Assembly: GCA_025774735.1 (NCBI GenBank)
Contig: JALGZU010000043.1
Span: forward strand, 1 to 18,574
DNA length: 18,574 nucleotides
Source: a candidate division LCP-89 bacterium
Lineage (GTDB): Bacteria > Electryoneota > B3-LCP
Reading direction: 5' to 3'
Part shown: in pieces, positions 8,453 to 15,713 of the stretch
How positions within the stretch are numbered: the first letter of the stretch is position 1
Layout of the letters: every line of letters begins with the position of its first letter
Position numbers and translations under genes: made by a program
Notes under the pieces: model-generated
What the model saw: the letters and a program-made list of their open reading frames with translations, nothing else
Told to the model about the DNA's origin: nothing
Database searches by the model: none

Positions 8453-8839
8453 TTACCCGGCGAGCCTGTGCACCATTCCCTGCAATTCGTCGATTCGAAA
8501 CGGTTTCATCAGCAGGAAATCAATCATTTTTTCCCGCAGCAACAGGCGAACTTCATCGCTTGGATACGACGTCATCAGGGCGAGAGGCAGCTTGGGGAAT
8601 TTCGCACGCACCTTTTTCGCCAGGGAAAGCCCATCCATACCGCTCATTTTCACGTCGGAGATTATTAGATCGACGGGAGTTTCGGTGATGAGATTCAGGG
8701 CTGCCTCGCCGCTGCCGACACCCCATACCGTGTATCCCAGACCTGAAACCATCTCAGCAACGATTTCACGCACGCCCTTCTCATCATCAACCACCAGAAC
8801 GGTTTTGGATCCGTCCGGTATCGTCCTCATCGTTTTCAT
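8453..8839 (-). CDS. Single-domain response regulator (CheY-like receiver)
   Basis: A 128-residue stand-alone receiver domain with no output domain. Key residues are present: acidic pair D18-D19 (VLVVDDEKG), phospho-acceptor D62 (DLIISDVKMSGMDG), T90 (ALMTS) and K112 (FLLMKPF). The start at 8839 is supported by GAGGAA 6-11 nt upstream. The frame is open to 8890, and other ATGs at 8863 and 8890 would add a Lys/Arg-rich leader with weaker binding sites. It lies 58 bp after flgK and 73 bp before flgL in the same direction, an unusual place for a receiver protein. A role in chemotaxis switching, flagellar gene control or two-component relay is possible. No histidine kinase is in the window, so the partner is unknown. 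The domain assignment is secure; the function is not. Confidence 0.9.
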   Translation of the reverse strand: MKTMRTIPDGSKTVLVVDDEKGVREIVAEMVSGLGYTVWGVGSGEAALNLITETPVDLIISDVKMSGMDGLSLAKKVRAKFPKLPLALMTSYPSDEVRLLLREKMIDFLLMKPFRIDELQGMVHRLAG

Positions 8840-8897
8840 ACTGTTCCTCTTTCTCTTTGCCATATCCATCCTGACCAATTTCATCAACATCCGTAGC

Positions 8898-10283
8898 TTA
8901 GACGCCTACACCAATCAGCACAGTCAGCATTTCGTCGATAGTGGTCATAAATTTGGCCAGGGCACTATAGGCATGCTGGAAACGCACCAGGTTGGCCATC
9001 TCCTCATCGAGGGAAACGCCCTCCGCCGATGCTTTCCAATTCTGTAGTTGCGCCATGGAAGCTTCACTCTCGTACAACTGGTTCTCGGCAGTCTGCTTCA
9101 GGGCTCCCACGTCCGCCGCCAGAGCGCCGTAAAATCCCCCCAAAGTGTTCGTCTGTTCGTTCATCACCAGCTCATTCTGGAGGTTGAAGATGGCCAGGGC
9201 GATGTCGCCATTACCGACACTTCCGTCCGATGACGCGGCAATCTTAGCAGCATCCTGGGATACCTGCAAGCCCAGCGCGATATTCGCGGCGCCGGTGGTG
9301 CCGGCATCGAAAAAGTCCAATCCGGTAGAACCGTCCAGACCGTAGCCCGTTCTGTGAAGAGCGTTTATCTCAGTGACCAAGGCCACGGCAAATTCATCCA
9401 GTCCGTTCGTCAATTCAGGGATGACGTCATCCCTGACCAGCAGCAGTGCGGCCATTTCTCCCGATTGAGGCACAGCTTTAGCCCCATTTCCCGCCCAGAC
9501 CACATCGTGAAGTTTACCTTCGGACCCTGGTTTGTCCTTCAGGGTGAGTTGCTGAGCGAAATCTTCGTACACCAGGATTTGCCCCCCCAGCCGGACGCTG
9601 ACGCGCCCGTTCGATTCATCCGTCATGGTGACGTTGATGATCTTTGCCAGTTCATCGACGATCAGGTCGCGCTGGTCCATTAGATCATTAGGGATGTTGC
9701 CCTGCATGACCAGATCTCCTATCTGCTCATTCAGAGAAGCAATCTGGCTCGTTTTCTGATTAACCTGGGCCACCATGCCAGAGAGCTGCAAGTCCAGCTC
9801 CATCTGCTGGTTTAGCAGATCGTTATTAAGAGTATTGAGGGATTGAGCCAGTTGCTCGCCCTTCTGCTGCAGAGCGATCCGGACCGAGGTGTTTTCAGGT
9901 TCGTTGGCCACATCCGACCAGGAGGCCCAGAATTCGTCCAAAATACCGCTGAGTCCATACCCTGATGTCTCCCCCAGGATCGTCTCAACCTGGGAGAGGG
10001 CGGTATTCTCGAAGTCAAGAAATCCGTGAGTCTGCTGTTCTTTCAGGACCTGGCGGTCGATGTAGCGGTTGCGCAAGCGGGTGATTTCTCCCACGTCGGA
10101 TCCCATACCGATCAGCCCGGCAGGGACTTCCAGGGGAGGCTTGAATGTCTGTAGTTTCGCCCGCTGACGCGTATATCCGGGGGTGTTGACGTTGGCGACG
10201 TTGTGCTCACTCGTGGTCATCGCCCACTGTTGAGCCATCAGGGATTGTTTCGCCAGATAGACGGCGTCGAAGAGACCGGCCAT
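8898..10283 (-). CDS. flgK: Flagellar hook-associated protein FlgK
   Basis: A 461-residue protein, on the short side of the usual range. The N-terminus shows the axial-protein signature: SLMAQQWAMTTSEHNVANVN then TPGYTRQRAKLQ (residues 14-45). Residues about 95-180 are the helical D1 region (SGILDEFWASWSDVANEP, then heptad-rich sequence). The C-terminus matches the family: SLDEEMANLVRFQHAYSALA then KFMTTIDEMLTVLIGV (about 425-459). FlgK is the first hook-filament junction protein and is exported with help from FlgN, whose gene lies just upstream. The ATG at 10283 has AGAGGAAG 6 nt before it. The short length suggests a small or missing variable D2/D3 domain. Followed by a receiver-domain gene and then flgL. 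Confidence 0.96.
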   Translation of the reverse strand: MAGLFDAVYLAKQSLMAQQWAMTTSEHNVANVNTPGYTRQRAKLQTFKPPLEVPAGLIGMGSDVGEITRLRNRYIDRQVLKEQQTHGFLDFENTALSQVETILGETSGYGLSGILDEFWASWSDVANEPENTSVRIALQQKGEQLAQSLNTLNNDLLNQQMELDLQLSGMVAQVNQKTSQIASLNEQIGDLVMQGNIPNDLMDQRDLIVDELAKIINVTMTDESNGRVSVRLGGQILVYEDFAQQLTLKDKPGSEGKLHDVVWAGNGAKAVPQSGEMAALLLVRDDVIPELTNGLDEFAVALVTEINALHRTGYGLDGSTGLDFFDAGTTGAANIALGLQVSQDAAKIAASSDGSVGNGDIALAIFNLQNELVMNEQTNTLGGFYGALAADVGALKQTAENQLYESEASMAQLQNWKASAEGVSLDEEMANLVRFQHAYSALAKFMTTIDEMLTVLIGVGV

Positions 10284-10313
10284 AGCGTTCTTCCTCTGGT
10301 TAGACGGAAAACT

Positions 10314-10814
10314 CTAAAGGACTTTGTTCACGATGACGTTGGTACCCGCCTGGCGGCTGGAACGCCCGTTGGGATCGTAAACGCTGGAGATATCGGCGGC
10401 ATCGATCATCCAGCCGACGCTCTGCTGAATGATGTCCAGGCTACGCTTGATCAGCATCCCATTAACCCGGTTGGCACGCCGGATCTTCTCCACCAATTTC
10501 GACAGGCTCTGTTTGAGTTTCTTCAGCTCCTCGGATACGTCTCCGAGAGTGATTTCGATCAGGTGTGTCAGCGTGATCTCGTCTTCCTGCAGTCCCTCGA
10601 CCGCAGCCATCTCCCTGACTTTTTCGATCCGTTTCGTTTCCAGCTCCTTGATCTCATCGATCAGAGCTTCCTGACGTTCGACCGTCCCCTGAAACTGCTC
10701 AATCTCGTTCGCCAGAAGGTACTGCTTCTGGAGATTCAGGAGATTCAGGAATGCTTTCAGGACCTGTTCCTCGCGTCGGATTAAAGTGATCAATTCCTCG
10801 ATGAACTTCCCCAT
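10314..10814 (-). CDS. flgN: FlgN-family export chaperone
   Basis: A 166-residue, mostly helical protein. Residues 1-130 are rich in Leu, Glu, Lys and Gln in heptad-like order (LITLIRREEQVLKAFLNLL; QEALIDEIKELETKRIEKV), consistent with the anti-parallel coiled coil of FlgN. Near the end it has NGMLIKRSLDIIQQSVGWM followed by SSVYDPNGR, matching the FlgN tail 'N..L...SL.FI..........YD..G'. FlgN is a cytoplasmic chaperone that delivers FlgK and FlgL to the export gate; flgK is the next gene, 30 bp away. The start at 10814 is fixed by a perfect AAGGAGG 5 nt upstream; a longer frame to 10886 would overlap flgJ without such support. No flgM gene lies between flgJ and flgN, where it often occurs. 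Confidence 0.88.
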   Translation of the reverse strand: MGKFIEELITLIRREEQVLKAFLNLLNLQKQYLLANEIEQFQGTVERQEALIDEIKELETKRIEKVREMAAVEGLQEDEITLTHLIEITLGDVSEELKKLKQSLSKLVEKIRRANRVNGMLIKRSLDIIQQSVGWMIDAADISSVYDPNGRSSRQAGTNVIVNKVL

Positions 10815-10819
10815 CGTGG

Positions 10820-10826
10820 CCTCCTT
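10820..10826 (-). promoter_or_regulatory. ribosome binding site deciding the flgN start
   Basis: AAGGAGG on the minus strand, 5 nt before the ATG at 10814. It is the strongest Shine-Dalgarno match in the flagellar operon. It rules against the upstream in-frame ATGs at 10856 and 10886. Confidence 0.8.
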
Positions 10827-10848
10827 ATGATAGGCACTACTTGATATC

Positions 10849-11259
10849 TTATTCATCTGACCCGGATTGGCCGGGTGTCCTGGCAAGTCCCGGTATCACC
10901 TGCTCGCCTGGATCGGGTTCAGGAGCTCCCGCCGGCATATCCTCTCGGGACAGTTGTTGATACAGCACGTCAGCCAGACCGAGACCTCCGGCCTGGGTGA
11001 GAGCCTTCGCCAGAGCCTCCCTGGTCATGTCGCCGTACATTTTGGATGCGGCTTCTTCTCCACCCCCCAGAGACCGGTCGATCCGGGCTTCTTTCAGCAG
11101 AATGCGGAGAAAGATCTCTTCGAATTGCTGGCAGGCTTCACGAACTTCTGCGGCTTCCTCACGCTTCTGTGCTGTTCCACTGTCCTGCGCCTGGGCTGTC
11201 CTGGTATCTTTAATCGGGCTGACCACCCGGACTGTAGTATCGTCAACTGGCGTCGCCAA
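10849..11259 (-). CDS. flgJ: FlgJ-type rod-binding (rod cap) protein, no muramidase domain
   Basis: A 136-residue protein carrying only the rod-binding domain of FlgJ. The signature at about 42-60 (ACQQFEEIFLRILLKEARID) and the later SKMYGDMTREALAKALTQAG and LGLADVLYQQL (about 73-103) match the 'FE.....LLK.......G..-...ml....A..la..gg.Gla..l..ql' pattern. The enteric protein is about 310 residues with a C-terminal glucosaminidase; here the sequence ends in a 30-residue Pro/Gly-rich tail, so the wall hydrolase must be a separate protein. It is assumed to cap the growing rod in the periplasm, acting on the rod made by FlgF and FlgG upstream in this operon. The start is TTG at 11259 with AAAGGTG about 5 nt upstream, 15 bp after flgI. 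Confidence 0.88.
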   Translation of the reverse strand: MATPVDDTTVRVVSPIKDTRTAQAQDSGTAQKREEAAEVREACQQFEEIFLRILLKEARIDRSLGGGEEAASKMYGDMTREALAKALTQAGGLGLADVLYQQLSREDMPAGAPEPDPGEQVIPGLARTPGQSGSDE

Positions 11260-11274
11260 GAGTCACCTTTCCTG

Positions 11275-12384
11275 TTAAAGAATCACGAGCTCAGCCTGCA
11301 GGGCGCCAGCTTCTTTGAGAGCCTGAAAGATCGCGATCAAATCGGTGGGCGACACTCCCAGACTGTTCAGAGCCGCGGAGATCTCCCCGACTGTCGTCCC
11401 TTCCGGCACGGCGACCATCGGGGTTTGAGATTCATTAATGGAGATCTGGTCCAGAGGCCGCACCACTGTGCTGCCCGAAGCAAACGGACCCGGCTGCGAA
11501 ATAACCGGCGCGGATTTTATGGCAATAGAGATCGAACCGTGGGTGATGGCGGCCGGTCTCAGCTTCACGTTTTCACCGACGACCAGCGTCCCAGTCCTTT
11601 CATTGATAACGACCTTGGCGGAGGTATCCACGTCGAGTAGCAGCCCTTCCGCCCGGGCGATAAATTCAACGCGGCGACCGTTGTCGTATTCAGAAGGGGG
11701 CGTTACCTCGATACTGGAGGCATCCAGCGCCCTGGCGGCTTCCGCACCGAATTCTCCGTTCAACGCTTCCGCCACGCGCTGGGCGGTGGTAAAGTCGGGT
11801 TGATTGAGGTTGAATCGCAGCGTACCGGTTTCGAAAGTCAGCGAGTCTGCGCTACGCATGGCAATACCGCCATTAGGCACCCGGCCAACCATAGTGTAGT
11901 TCTTGCGCATGGCCACGCGCCCGGCCTGGATATTGAATCCGCCGACCGAAACGGCGCCCTGGGCATTCGCCCAGACGTCGCCGGAGAGGTCCGAAAGTGG
12001 CGTGGGTAACAGTGTCCCGCCGGCGAGGCTGGTGGCATCTCCGATAGAGCTGACCTGTACGTCGAACCTGGATCCGGGCCGGATAAAGGGATGAATTTCA
12101 GCCGTAACCATGACCGCAGCTACATTGCGGGGTCGCACGTCGTTCGGATCGATGGTGATGCCGAATCGGTCCAACATATTGGCCAGAGACTGATCCGTGT
12201 AGGGGGTTCTGTAGCGATCGCCGGTTCCGTTCAGGCCGATGACCAGACCGTACCCCACCACGGACTGAACTCCCGATCCCTCGAGTTGGGCGACGTCCTT
12301 CAGACGAGCGAGCCCGGAAGCCGATTCCAGAACGAGAGAAACCGCAAAGACTGCGCACGCCGTGATTTTGATTAGGTTCCGCAT
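11275..12384 (-). CDS. flgI: Flagellar P-ring protein FlgI
   Basis: A 369-residue protein, the normal FlgI length. A Sec signal peptide (residues 1-24, hydrophobic ACAVFAVSLVLESASG) is followed by the highly conserved start of the mature protein: LARLKDVAQLEG, then VVGYGLVIGLNGTGD (about 43-57). Further family blocks are SLANMLDRFGI, NVAAVMVTAEIHPFIRPGSR, DVQVSSIGDATSLAGGTLL and the C-terminal ALKEAGALQAELVIL. FlgI forms the peptidoglycan-associated P-ring around the rod; its assembly normally needs the chaperone FlgA, whose gene is broken in this window. The ATG at 12384 has only a weak GGGA 11 nt upstream, and the gene lies 30 bp after flgH. Assignment is secure. Confidence 0.97.
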   Translation of the reverse strand: MRNLIKITACAVFAVSLVLESASGLARLKDVAQLEGSGVQSVVGYGLVIGLNGTGDRYRTPYTDQSLANMLDRFGITIDPNDVRPRNVAAVMVTAEIHPFIRPGSRFDVQVSSIGDATSLAGGTLLPTPLSDLSGDVWANAQGAVSVGGFNIQAGRVAMRKNYTMVGRVPNGGIAMRSADSLTFETGTLRFNLNQPDFTTAQRVAEALNGEFGAEAARALDASSIEVTPPSEYDNGRRVEFIARAEGLLLDVDTSAKVVINERTGTLVVGENVKLRPAAITHGSISIAIKSAPVISQPGPFASGSTVVRPLDQISINESQTPMVAVPEGTTVGEISAALNSLGVSPTDLIAIFQALKEAGALQAELVIL

Positions 12385-12414
12385 ATTTAATCGTATCCCG
12401 ATAAATTGCTTAAG

Positions 12415-13014
12415 TTAGAAAATCCAGTTAATGATCCGGGTGAAAAATCCGGGCTTCTGGGCTGAATTCACGTCGCCATCGCCGGTGTAGGTGATCTCGG
12501 CATCGGCGATGCGGAACGAGTACACCTCATTCTGTCCCGAAATGTCCTCAGGCCTCACCACTCCCCTGAGTTTGGACGTCTGCTGCTCGCCGTTAACCGT
12601 TATTTTCCGTTCGCCCTCGATAACGAGGTTGCCAGTTTCAGTGATCTCGACGATGCGCGCGCTTAAGGTCCCTTCCAGGGTGCCCGACCGTACCGTTCCA
12701 CCGGTGCCGTCGTAGTCATGTCCCCAGGCTCCGTTGACGCCCATGTTGGTGTCGGAGAGGTCCCCGGATCCCACCGCGGAAAGGCTGAGCTGGTTCTCGT
12801 TACTGGTCTCGGTTCCGGCCTCGTGCTCCCCCATGGAGTACTCCATAATCAAAATCGTCACTACATCCCCGACCTGATAGGCTCGCCGATCAGAGAAAAG
12901 AGAACGGCTAATGTTATCGGAGAATTTCTTCCCACCCGCCTGGGCGGCAACCGCGATGACGAGTAAAGCCATTATGGCCGAAACGGATCGGCGACAGGCA
13001 TTATTTTTATTCAT
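12415..13014 (-). CDS. flgH: Flagellar L-ring protein FlgH (no lipobox seen)
   Basis: A 199-residue protein from ATG 13014 (a TTG at 13026 with GGAG upstream would add four residues). Family blocks: SLFSDRRAYQVGDVVTILI (38-56), then SGTLEGTLSARIVEI, GNLVIEGERKITVNGEQQ, LRGVVRPEDISGQNEVYSFR, IADAEITYTGDGDVNSAQKP, and an aromatic end FFTRIINWIF. FlgH forms the L-ring in the outer membrane on top of the P-ring. Enteric FlgH is a lipoprotein with L-x-G-C; here the signal peptide (1-26) ends AVAAQAGGKK and the only nearby cysteine (residue 7) is before the hydrophobic core. It therefore looks like a signal peptidase I substrate. It sits 86 bp after the reconstructed end of flgA and 30 bp before flgI. 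Confidence 0.95.
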   Translation of the reverse strand: MNKNNACRRSVSAIMALLVIAVAAQAGGKKFSDNISRSLFSDRRAYQVGDVVTILIMEYSMGEHEAGTETSNENQLSLSAVGSGDLSDTNMGVNGAWGHDYDGTGGTVRSGTLEGTLSARIVEITETGNLVIEGERKITVNGEQQTSKLRGVVRPEDISGQNEVYSFRIADAEITYTGDGDVNSAQKPGFFTRIINWIF

Positions 13015-13100
13015 GATCTGTCTCAATTTTTACTCCATGCTTTCCATATTATTAAAGAAGGCCGCAGTTTGTACACCACAGAAATTCTTGATGATGCCCA

Positions 13101-13295
13101 CTAATATATCGCCACCTGCGCAGGACCCAATACCACTGCACGCATCCTCTTGCCGTTGTTTCGGAGCCGCACCCAGATCTCGTCTCCGGCAGATCCCGAT
13201 TGCAGCGCTTCCGCTGTCGCCCTGATGGCGAAATTGTCTGCTTTCACCACCACCTCCACCCCATCACCCTTACGAACTTCGGGCGGCAGGGACCC
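13101..13295 (-). pseudogene. flgA: flgA 3' part, displaced into the +1 frame (C-terminal SAF-like domain)
   Basis: After the flgA frameshift the missing C-terminus is intact in the next frame. It reads SLPPEVRKGDGVEVVVKADN, then FAIRATAEALQSGSAGDEIW and VRLRNNGKRMRAVVLGPAQV, ending at TAG 13103-13101. This is the conserved FlgA tail ('V..GD.V.V.....F.I...g.AL..g..Gd.i.Vrn..S.k.v.g.V...g'). It has no convincing start of its own: the frame is open upstream to about 13358, but only as a shadow of flgA. I therefore read it as the detached end of flgA rather than a separate gene. Confidence 0.8.
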
Positions 13296-14049
13296 AGCGA
13301 ACCGGGTTACCGGGCGAGAGTAACCGGGAAGCCTCCAATCCTTCAAGACTTTCGGCATCCATCACCAAACCCGGCAGTCGCTCCGATTTCAGGTCGGTCA
13401 TCCGGCTCTCGATATCACCAGCTTTGATGGCTTCTCCACGTTTGACCATCTTCACGGGGAAGGCGAGCATGGCAGTCGCTGTCACCTTCACTTTCAGGTG
13501 CTGCCGGTTGACCCGACATCTGCCATCCCGGCGGATGAGTGTGATGACCTGTTCGCCGGGATAAATCGCATCCAGATCGTGGATGCTGAATCGAACTGGG
13601 GGCGATTCAGCTCCCTGGAGCATCGAATGGGTGCCGTCGAGCTTAACGGAAACGGTCAGAGAATCGCCGGCCAGATGATTGAGTCTATTCTGGAGTGCGG
13701 GTAGTATGAGAGCTGCATCGCAAGACTCCTCGCCGGTAGCGACGTACACCGCCGGCGCTCCGATGAAATACAGAGTTATCCCTTCCGGTATACGGCTTGC
13801 GATTTCGATCGGGGTGATAGCCATCACCGACCCTCCATGGTCAGAAACCGCTATGGAGGTCGACGCCAGACGATTTACAGCGTCATCCAGTCCTTCCAGG
13901 TCAGCCAGGTCACCCAGACAAACCGACTCACCTGAAACCAAGACGAGATCGAACAGCCTGACCGTCACATCGCCACACTCGGCCTCGATCGCGAAGAGTA
14001 ACAACACCAGTGCAACGCACCAAACAAACTTTTGTAGTGAGATCTTCAT
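13270..14049 (-). CDS. flgA: FlgA, P-ring assembly chaperone, frameshifted near the C-terminus
   Basis: A 259-residue product. The signal peptide is residues 1-25 (hydrophobic WCVALVLLLFAIEA, then ECGD). After a divergent middle (CLGDLADLEG near 44-53), the SAF-type domain begins at about 196: LAFPVKMVKRGEAIKAGDIE, SRMTDL, then LEASRLLSPGNPVRW (238-252). The frame then runs into WVPAARSS and stops. In homologues this position continues directly into 'V.KGD.V.V', which is found here in the +1 frame. Dropping one G from the GGG at 13295-13293 yields ...PVRWSLPPEVRKGD and a 315-residue protein ending at 13101, a normal FlgA. FlgA is a periplasmic chaperone for FlgI. As sequenced it lacks its terminal domain; a sequencing or assembly error is as likely as a true mutation. 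It starts 7 bp after flgG. Confidence 0.88.
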   Translation of the reverse strand: MKISLQKFVWCVALVLLLFAIEAECGDVTVRLFDLVLVSGESVCLGDLADLEGLDDAVNRLASTSIAVSDHGGSVMAITPIEIASRIPEGITLYFIGAPAVYVATGEESCDAALILPALQNRLNHLAGDSLTVSVKLDGTHSMLQGAESPPVRFSIHDLDAIYPGEQVITLIRRDGRCRVNRQHLKVKVTATAMLAFPVKMVKRGEAIKAGDIESRMTDLKSERLPGLVMDAESLEGLEASRLLSPGNPVRWVPAARSS

Positions 14050-14056
14050 ACCGGAG

Positions 14057-14845
14057 CTATCGCTTCAGATTCACCGCCTGATTCAGCATTTCGCTGGCCG
14101 TGCGGATGCTCTTGCTGTTCACCTCGTAGGCTCTCTGCGTGGTAATCATCTCCACCATCTCCTTCACGACCGATACGTTCGATGATTCCAGATACCCCTG
14201 TTCGATCATGCCGAAGCCTTCCAGGCCCGCTTCGCCGCGGAGCGGAGGTCCGGATGCAATAGTTTCCACGTAAAGGTTCTGACCCAGGCTGGTCAATCCG
14301 GCCGGATTGATGAAGCGGGCCAGCTCGATCTGGCCAACCTCTTCCGGCAGCGTCTGACCGGCAACGTAAGCCATAATGATGCCGTCATTACTCACGGCGA
14401 TCTGCTGGGTATCCGGTGGGATGTCGATATCGGGTTCGAGAAAATAGCCATCGGCCGTGACCAGGGTACCGTCCGGATTGATCTTCATCTGACCGTCGCG
14501 GGTATAAGCGATTTGACCGTCAGGCATCTGCACCTGAAAGAATCCATTACCGTTGATGGCCAGGTCCAGCGGGTTGGCGGTTTCAACCAGCGTGCCTTGC
14601 GCGAAACTGCGGGTATTGGCCACCGGCCGCACCCCATGCCCGATCGCCAGTTCGACCGGTTCGACGACGTTCGACCGCAGTGAACCTCCCGCCGGCCGGA
14701 GAATCTGGTACATCAAATCCTGAAATTGCACCTCCGACTTCTTGAAGCCGGTTGTATTCACATTGGCCAGGTTATTGGCGATATTGTCCAGTTTCAATTG
14801 TTGCGCAAACATCCCGGACGCCGCCGATTTCAGCGCTCTTATCAT
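14057..14845 (-). CDS. flgG: Flagellar distal rod protein FlgG
   Basis: A 262-residue protein, exactly the usual FlgG length. N-terminal: MIRALKSAASGMFAQQLKLD, then NIANNLANVNTTGFKKSEVQ and FQDLMYQ (residues 1-47). The middle has NPLDLAINGNGFFQVQMPDG and AYTRDGQMKINPDGTLVTAD. The C-terminal axial motif is GYLESSNVSVVKEMVEMITT followed by QRAYEVNSKSIRTASEMLNQ (about 213-255). FlgG forms the distal rod that crosses the peptidoglycan and outer membrane inside the P and L rings. The ATG at 14845 has AAGGAGAT 5-6 nt upstream, and the gene is 16 bp after flgF. Assignment is secure. Confidence 0.98.
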   Translation of the reverse strand: MIRALKSAASGMFAQQLKLDNIANNLANVNTTGFKKSEVQFQDLMYQILRPAGGSLRSNVVEPVELAIGHGVRPVANTRSFAQGTLVETANPLDLAINGNGFFQVQMPDGQIAYTRDGQMKINPDGTLVTADGYFLEPDIDIPPDTQQIAVSNDGIIMAYVAGQTLPEEVGQIELARFINPAGLTSLGQNLYVETIASGPPLRGEAGLEGFGMIEQGYLESSNVSVVKEMVEMITTQRAYEVNSKSIRTASEMLNQAVNLKR

Positions 14846-14861
14846 TGTCTATCTCCTTGAG

Positions 14862-15608
14862 TTACTTAACTCTACCTACGTCGTTCACCGCCTTGCCCAA
14901 GGTGCCATCCTGGGTCTGGATAGCTTTGGCGGAGGCCTCATAGAGCCGGTTGAGCTCGATCATCTCCACCATTTCGTTCACCACGTTGACGGTGGATTCT
15001 TCGAGGTAACCGATCCGCAGTGAGGGCTCTTCGATCTGTACCGGCTCCTGATCTGTGACCAGCAATCCGTGCCCGGTCCGTTCCAATCTTTGCGGCTGTT
15101 CGAAGGTGACGACCATAAGGCGGTCGAGAATATGATCCTGCGCTGAATCCGCGCCGGTCAAAATCAAATCGCCCAGTGCCGAAAGGTGCAGGCTTCCTTC
15201 GGGAATCTGCAAGGATCCTCCAGCCGTTAAGACTCTCTGGCCGGACAGAGTTACCAGTTCACCCTGGTTGTTCAGTTCGAAGCGGCCGTCGCGAGTGTAA
15301 GCCAGGCCATTTCCGGTATCCACCGCAAAGAAACCGTCACCGACGATGGCCGCATGCAGCGGGTTATCGGTCTGGCGCAACGTCCCCTGTCGGTTGTTTG
15401 CATTTCCGCCTCGCTCGGCTTCGACATAACTCTCCCCGGCCGTGACGGGATAGTCGGGAAAACTGGATCGACTCAGGGCGTTTTTGAAGGTGATTCTCTC
15501 ATCCTTGAATCCGACAGTGGATGCGTTGGCGAGGTTGTTCGCCACCACTTCCAGATGGCGTTGTCCTGCCAGCATCCCATGGGCCGAATGGTAGATTCCT
15601 TTGATCAT
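14862..15608 (-). CDS. flgF: Flagellar proximal rod protein FlgF (FlgF/FlgG family)
   Basis: A 248-residue rod protein, first gene of the flagellar operon. It has the axial-protein N-terminus GIYHSAHGMLAGQRHLEVVA then NNLANASTVGFKDERITFKN, a middle HAAIVGDGFFAVDTGNGLAY and RDGRFELNNQGELVT, and a C-terminal axial motif YLEESTVNVVNEMVEMIELN followed by RLYEASAKAIQTQDGTLGKA. It is closely related to FlgG, and automated tools may name it FlgG or 'hook-basal body protein'; its place just before a canonical flgG argues for FlgF. The ATG at 15608 has AAAGGAAAG about 10 nt upstream. A near-consensus sigma-54 promoter lies 37 bp before the start. The flgB, flgC and flgE genes are not in this window. 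Confidence 0.92.
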   Translation of the reverse strand: MIKGIYHSAHGMLAGQRHLEVVANNLANASTVGFKDERITFKNALSRSSFPDYPVTAGESYVEAERGGNANNRQGTLRQTDNPLHAAIVGDGFFAVDTGNGLAYTRDGRFELNNQGELVTLSGQRVLTAGGSLQIPEGSLHLSALGDLILTGADSAQDHILDRLMVVTFEQPQRLERTGHGLLVTDQEPVQIEEPSLRIGYLEESTVNVVNEMVEMIELNRLYEASAKAIQTQDGTLGKAVNDVGRVK

Positions 15609-15644
15609 CGCTCTGGCTTTCCTTTAAGATACATTTCAATTTTA

Positions 15645-15660
15645 GGCAAGGAGTGTGCCA
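15645..15660 (-). promoter_or_regulatory. sigma-54 (RpoN) promoter of the flgF operon
   Basis: The minus strand reads TGGCACACTCCTTGCC from 15660 to 15645. This matches the sigma-54 consensus TGGCAC-N5-TTGC, with GG (-24) and GC (-12) in exact register. The predicted transcript start is about 15634, 26 bp before the flgF ATG. Class II/III flagellar operons are sigma-54 dependent in many bacteria and need an AAA+ enhancer-binding activator; no such activator gene is in the window. Position in the only large gap of the operon supports it. Confidence 0.85.
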
Positions 15661-15713
15661 CAGGTCTTAATAGCTGATAAACAATACTATAGGTATGATT
15701 TGACGGAGAAATG

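Noticed and set aside
10815..10886. 24-residue N-terminal extension of FlgN
   Set aside because: A perfect AAGGAGG sits 5 nt before the ATG at 10814, and the extension would overlap flgJ.
10867..11640. 257-codon open frame on the plus strand opposite flgJ/flgI
   Set aside because: Lies wholly opposite two well-recognised flagellar genes, has no family motif and a composition expected from the complement of their codons.
12900..12935. CCGATAA resembling a sigma-28 -10 element inside flgH
   Set aside because: There is no TAAA-type -35 at a proper distance and it is inside a coding region in mid-operon.
13027..13100. Gap between flgA and flgH as a possible small gene or promoter
   Set aside because: Only short frames without motifs and no good sigma-54, sigma-28 or sigma-70 match were seen. 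It appears to be plain intergenic DNA.
13285..13300. Programmed +1 ribosomal frameshift in flgA
   Set aside because: No known slippery codon or stop at the shift point (the stop is eight codons later) and no evident stimulatory structure. A one-base error or mutation is simpler.
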